DNA of 5,718 nucleotides. Origin: Candidatus Hydrogenedentota bacterium (GTDB taxonomy: Bacteria; Hydrogenedentota; Hydrogenedentia; Hydrogenedentales; CAITNO01). The position numbers and the translations under genes are program-made. The stretch covers positions 1-5,718 of the forward strand of contig JAGLCZ010000548.1 of assembly GCA_023145975.1 (NCBI GenBank), read 5' to 3'. How positions within the stretch are numbered: the first letter of the stretch is position 1; each line of letters starts with the position of its first letter. Below are positions 5,165 to 5,718 of this stretch, piece after piece. The notes under the pieces are model-generated. The model was given only the letters and a program-made list of their open reading frames with translations, was not told where the DNA came from and searched no databases.

Positions 5165-5718
5165 CTACTTTAAAGTGTCGTTAAATTTTGGTATCCGGTC
5201 AATCTGATCACGCAAATCCTGCTGAATTGTTTCCAAAGAACCGCCCGCATCCACTATTGTAATACGTTCCGGCTCCCTATTAGCAAGAGCAAGGAACTCT
5301 TCCCGTATGCGTTGATGAAACTCCAGCGTCTCAGTCATCATACGATCATCACTCCCCCGGGCGCGAGCACGCTGCAGCCCCTTATCTGCAGGCATATCAA
5401 GAATAAAGGTATGATCGGGCCAGGCATCACCTGCAGCCAGACGATTCAACGATACAATAGTGCCCTCTTTCACTTGGCGTCCAGCACCCTGATACGCCGT
5501 TGTCGAATCTACGTAGCGATCACACAGCACAATTTCACCACGGGATAATGCAGGAAGTATTACAGCGTTAACGTGCTGCGCACGTGCAGCCTCATAAAGA
5601 AAAAGTTCAGTCAACGGCGCAACAGATTCTTCCCTGCAGTCAAGCAGTAAATCACGTATACGCTCTGCAAGCGGCGTACCCCCCGGTTCACGGGTAAGTG
5701 TAACGGTGTGTCCTTTTT
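5165..5718 (-). CDS. tmk: Thymidylate kinase, N-terminus cut by the window edge
   Basis: The enzyme phosphorylates dTMP to dTDP with ATP, an essential step in dTTP supply. The frame stays open to the window end and gives 183 visible residues. About 25-30 N-terminal residues, including the P-loop, lie outside. Counting from the edge, visible motifs are TREPGGTPLAERIR (8-21), ELFLYEAARAQHV (36-48), the DRY motif CDRYVDSTTAYQGAGR (65-80) and a lid-like ARARGSDDRM (117-126). The TTG at 5614, encoding residue 35, should not be taken as the start, because TREPGG and the following helix lie upstream in the same frame. The stop is TAG at 5165-5167. It is the first visible gene of the minus-strand operon, whose promoter must be further right. 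Confidence 0.95.
   Translation of the reverse strand, partial: KGHTVTLTREPGGTPLAERIRDLLLDCREESVAPLTELFLYEAARAQHVNAVILPALSRGEIVLCDRYVDSTTAYQGAGRQVKEGTIVSLNRLAAGDAWPDHTFILDMPADKGLQRARARGSDDRMMTETLEFHQRIREEFLALANREPERITIVDAGGSLETIQQDLRDQIDRIPKFNDTLK

Noticed and set aside
5165..5614. Thymidylate kinase starting at the TTG at 5614
   Set aside because: The same frame continues to the window edge and encodes the conserved TREPGGTPLAERIR segment, so the gene is cut by the window and not short.

Overview
The window joins a conserved housekeeping operon on the minus strand (about 2373 to the right edge) to a plus-strand accessory surface-protein gene (864-2249) that lies behind a repeat-rich non-coding stretch (1-863). 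The organism is a bacterium. The surface protein combines Glug repeats, Glu-Gly-Glu linkers, an EF-hand pair and a Cys-plus-membrane C-terminal tail. From memory this style is typical of PVC-related or Hydrogenedentota/Lentisphaerota-like environmental genomes. That placement is an inference; no rRNA or other strong phylogenetic marker is present.

Left part (1-863): no convincing gene. It holds degenerate copies of inverted-repeat elements: an ATCCCCC/GGGGGAT type at 62-101, two related ~85-bp elements of the CGTCATTGCGA...TCGCAATGACG type at 118-203 and 261-345, and fragments near 18, 397-430, 447-472 and 478-490. At 635-715 an imperfect 11-bp stem encloses two perfect hairpins that abut it with no unpaired bases, a three-way-junction layout I cannot assign to a known RNA family. 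A possible -10 box (806-811) and a ribosome binding site (848-853) precede the surface-protein gene.

Middle (864-2314): a 461-aa predicted secreted protein with signal peptide, Glug repeats, Glu-Gly-rich linkers, two EF-hand loops and a C-terminal transmembrane anchor, followed by a strong intrinsic terminator (2265-2313).

Right part (2373-5718, all minus strand; transcription runs from the right edge leftward): tmk (thymidylate kinase, N-terminus cut off by the window edge), holB (DNA polymerase III delta prime), a PSP1-domain RicT/YaaT-family protein, and tatD (metal-dependent nuclease). Gaps are 27 bp, 33 bp and a 1-bp stop/start overlap, so one operon is likely. The order matches the tmk-holB-yaaT-tatD neighbourhood known from Bacillus and many other phyla, and links dTTP supply, clamp loading, RNA processing or regulation, and DNA quality control.

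I see no new multi-gene system. The items most worth a second look are the junction-like structure at 635-715, the surface-protein architecture with its C-terminal tail, and two extra cysteines in the RicT cysteine cluster.
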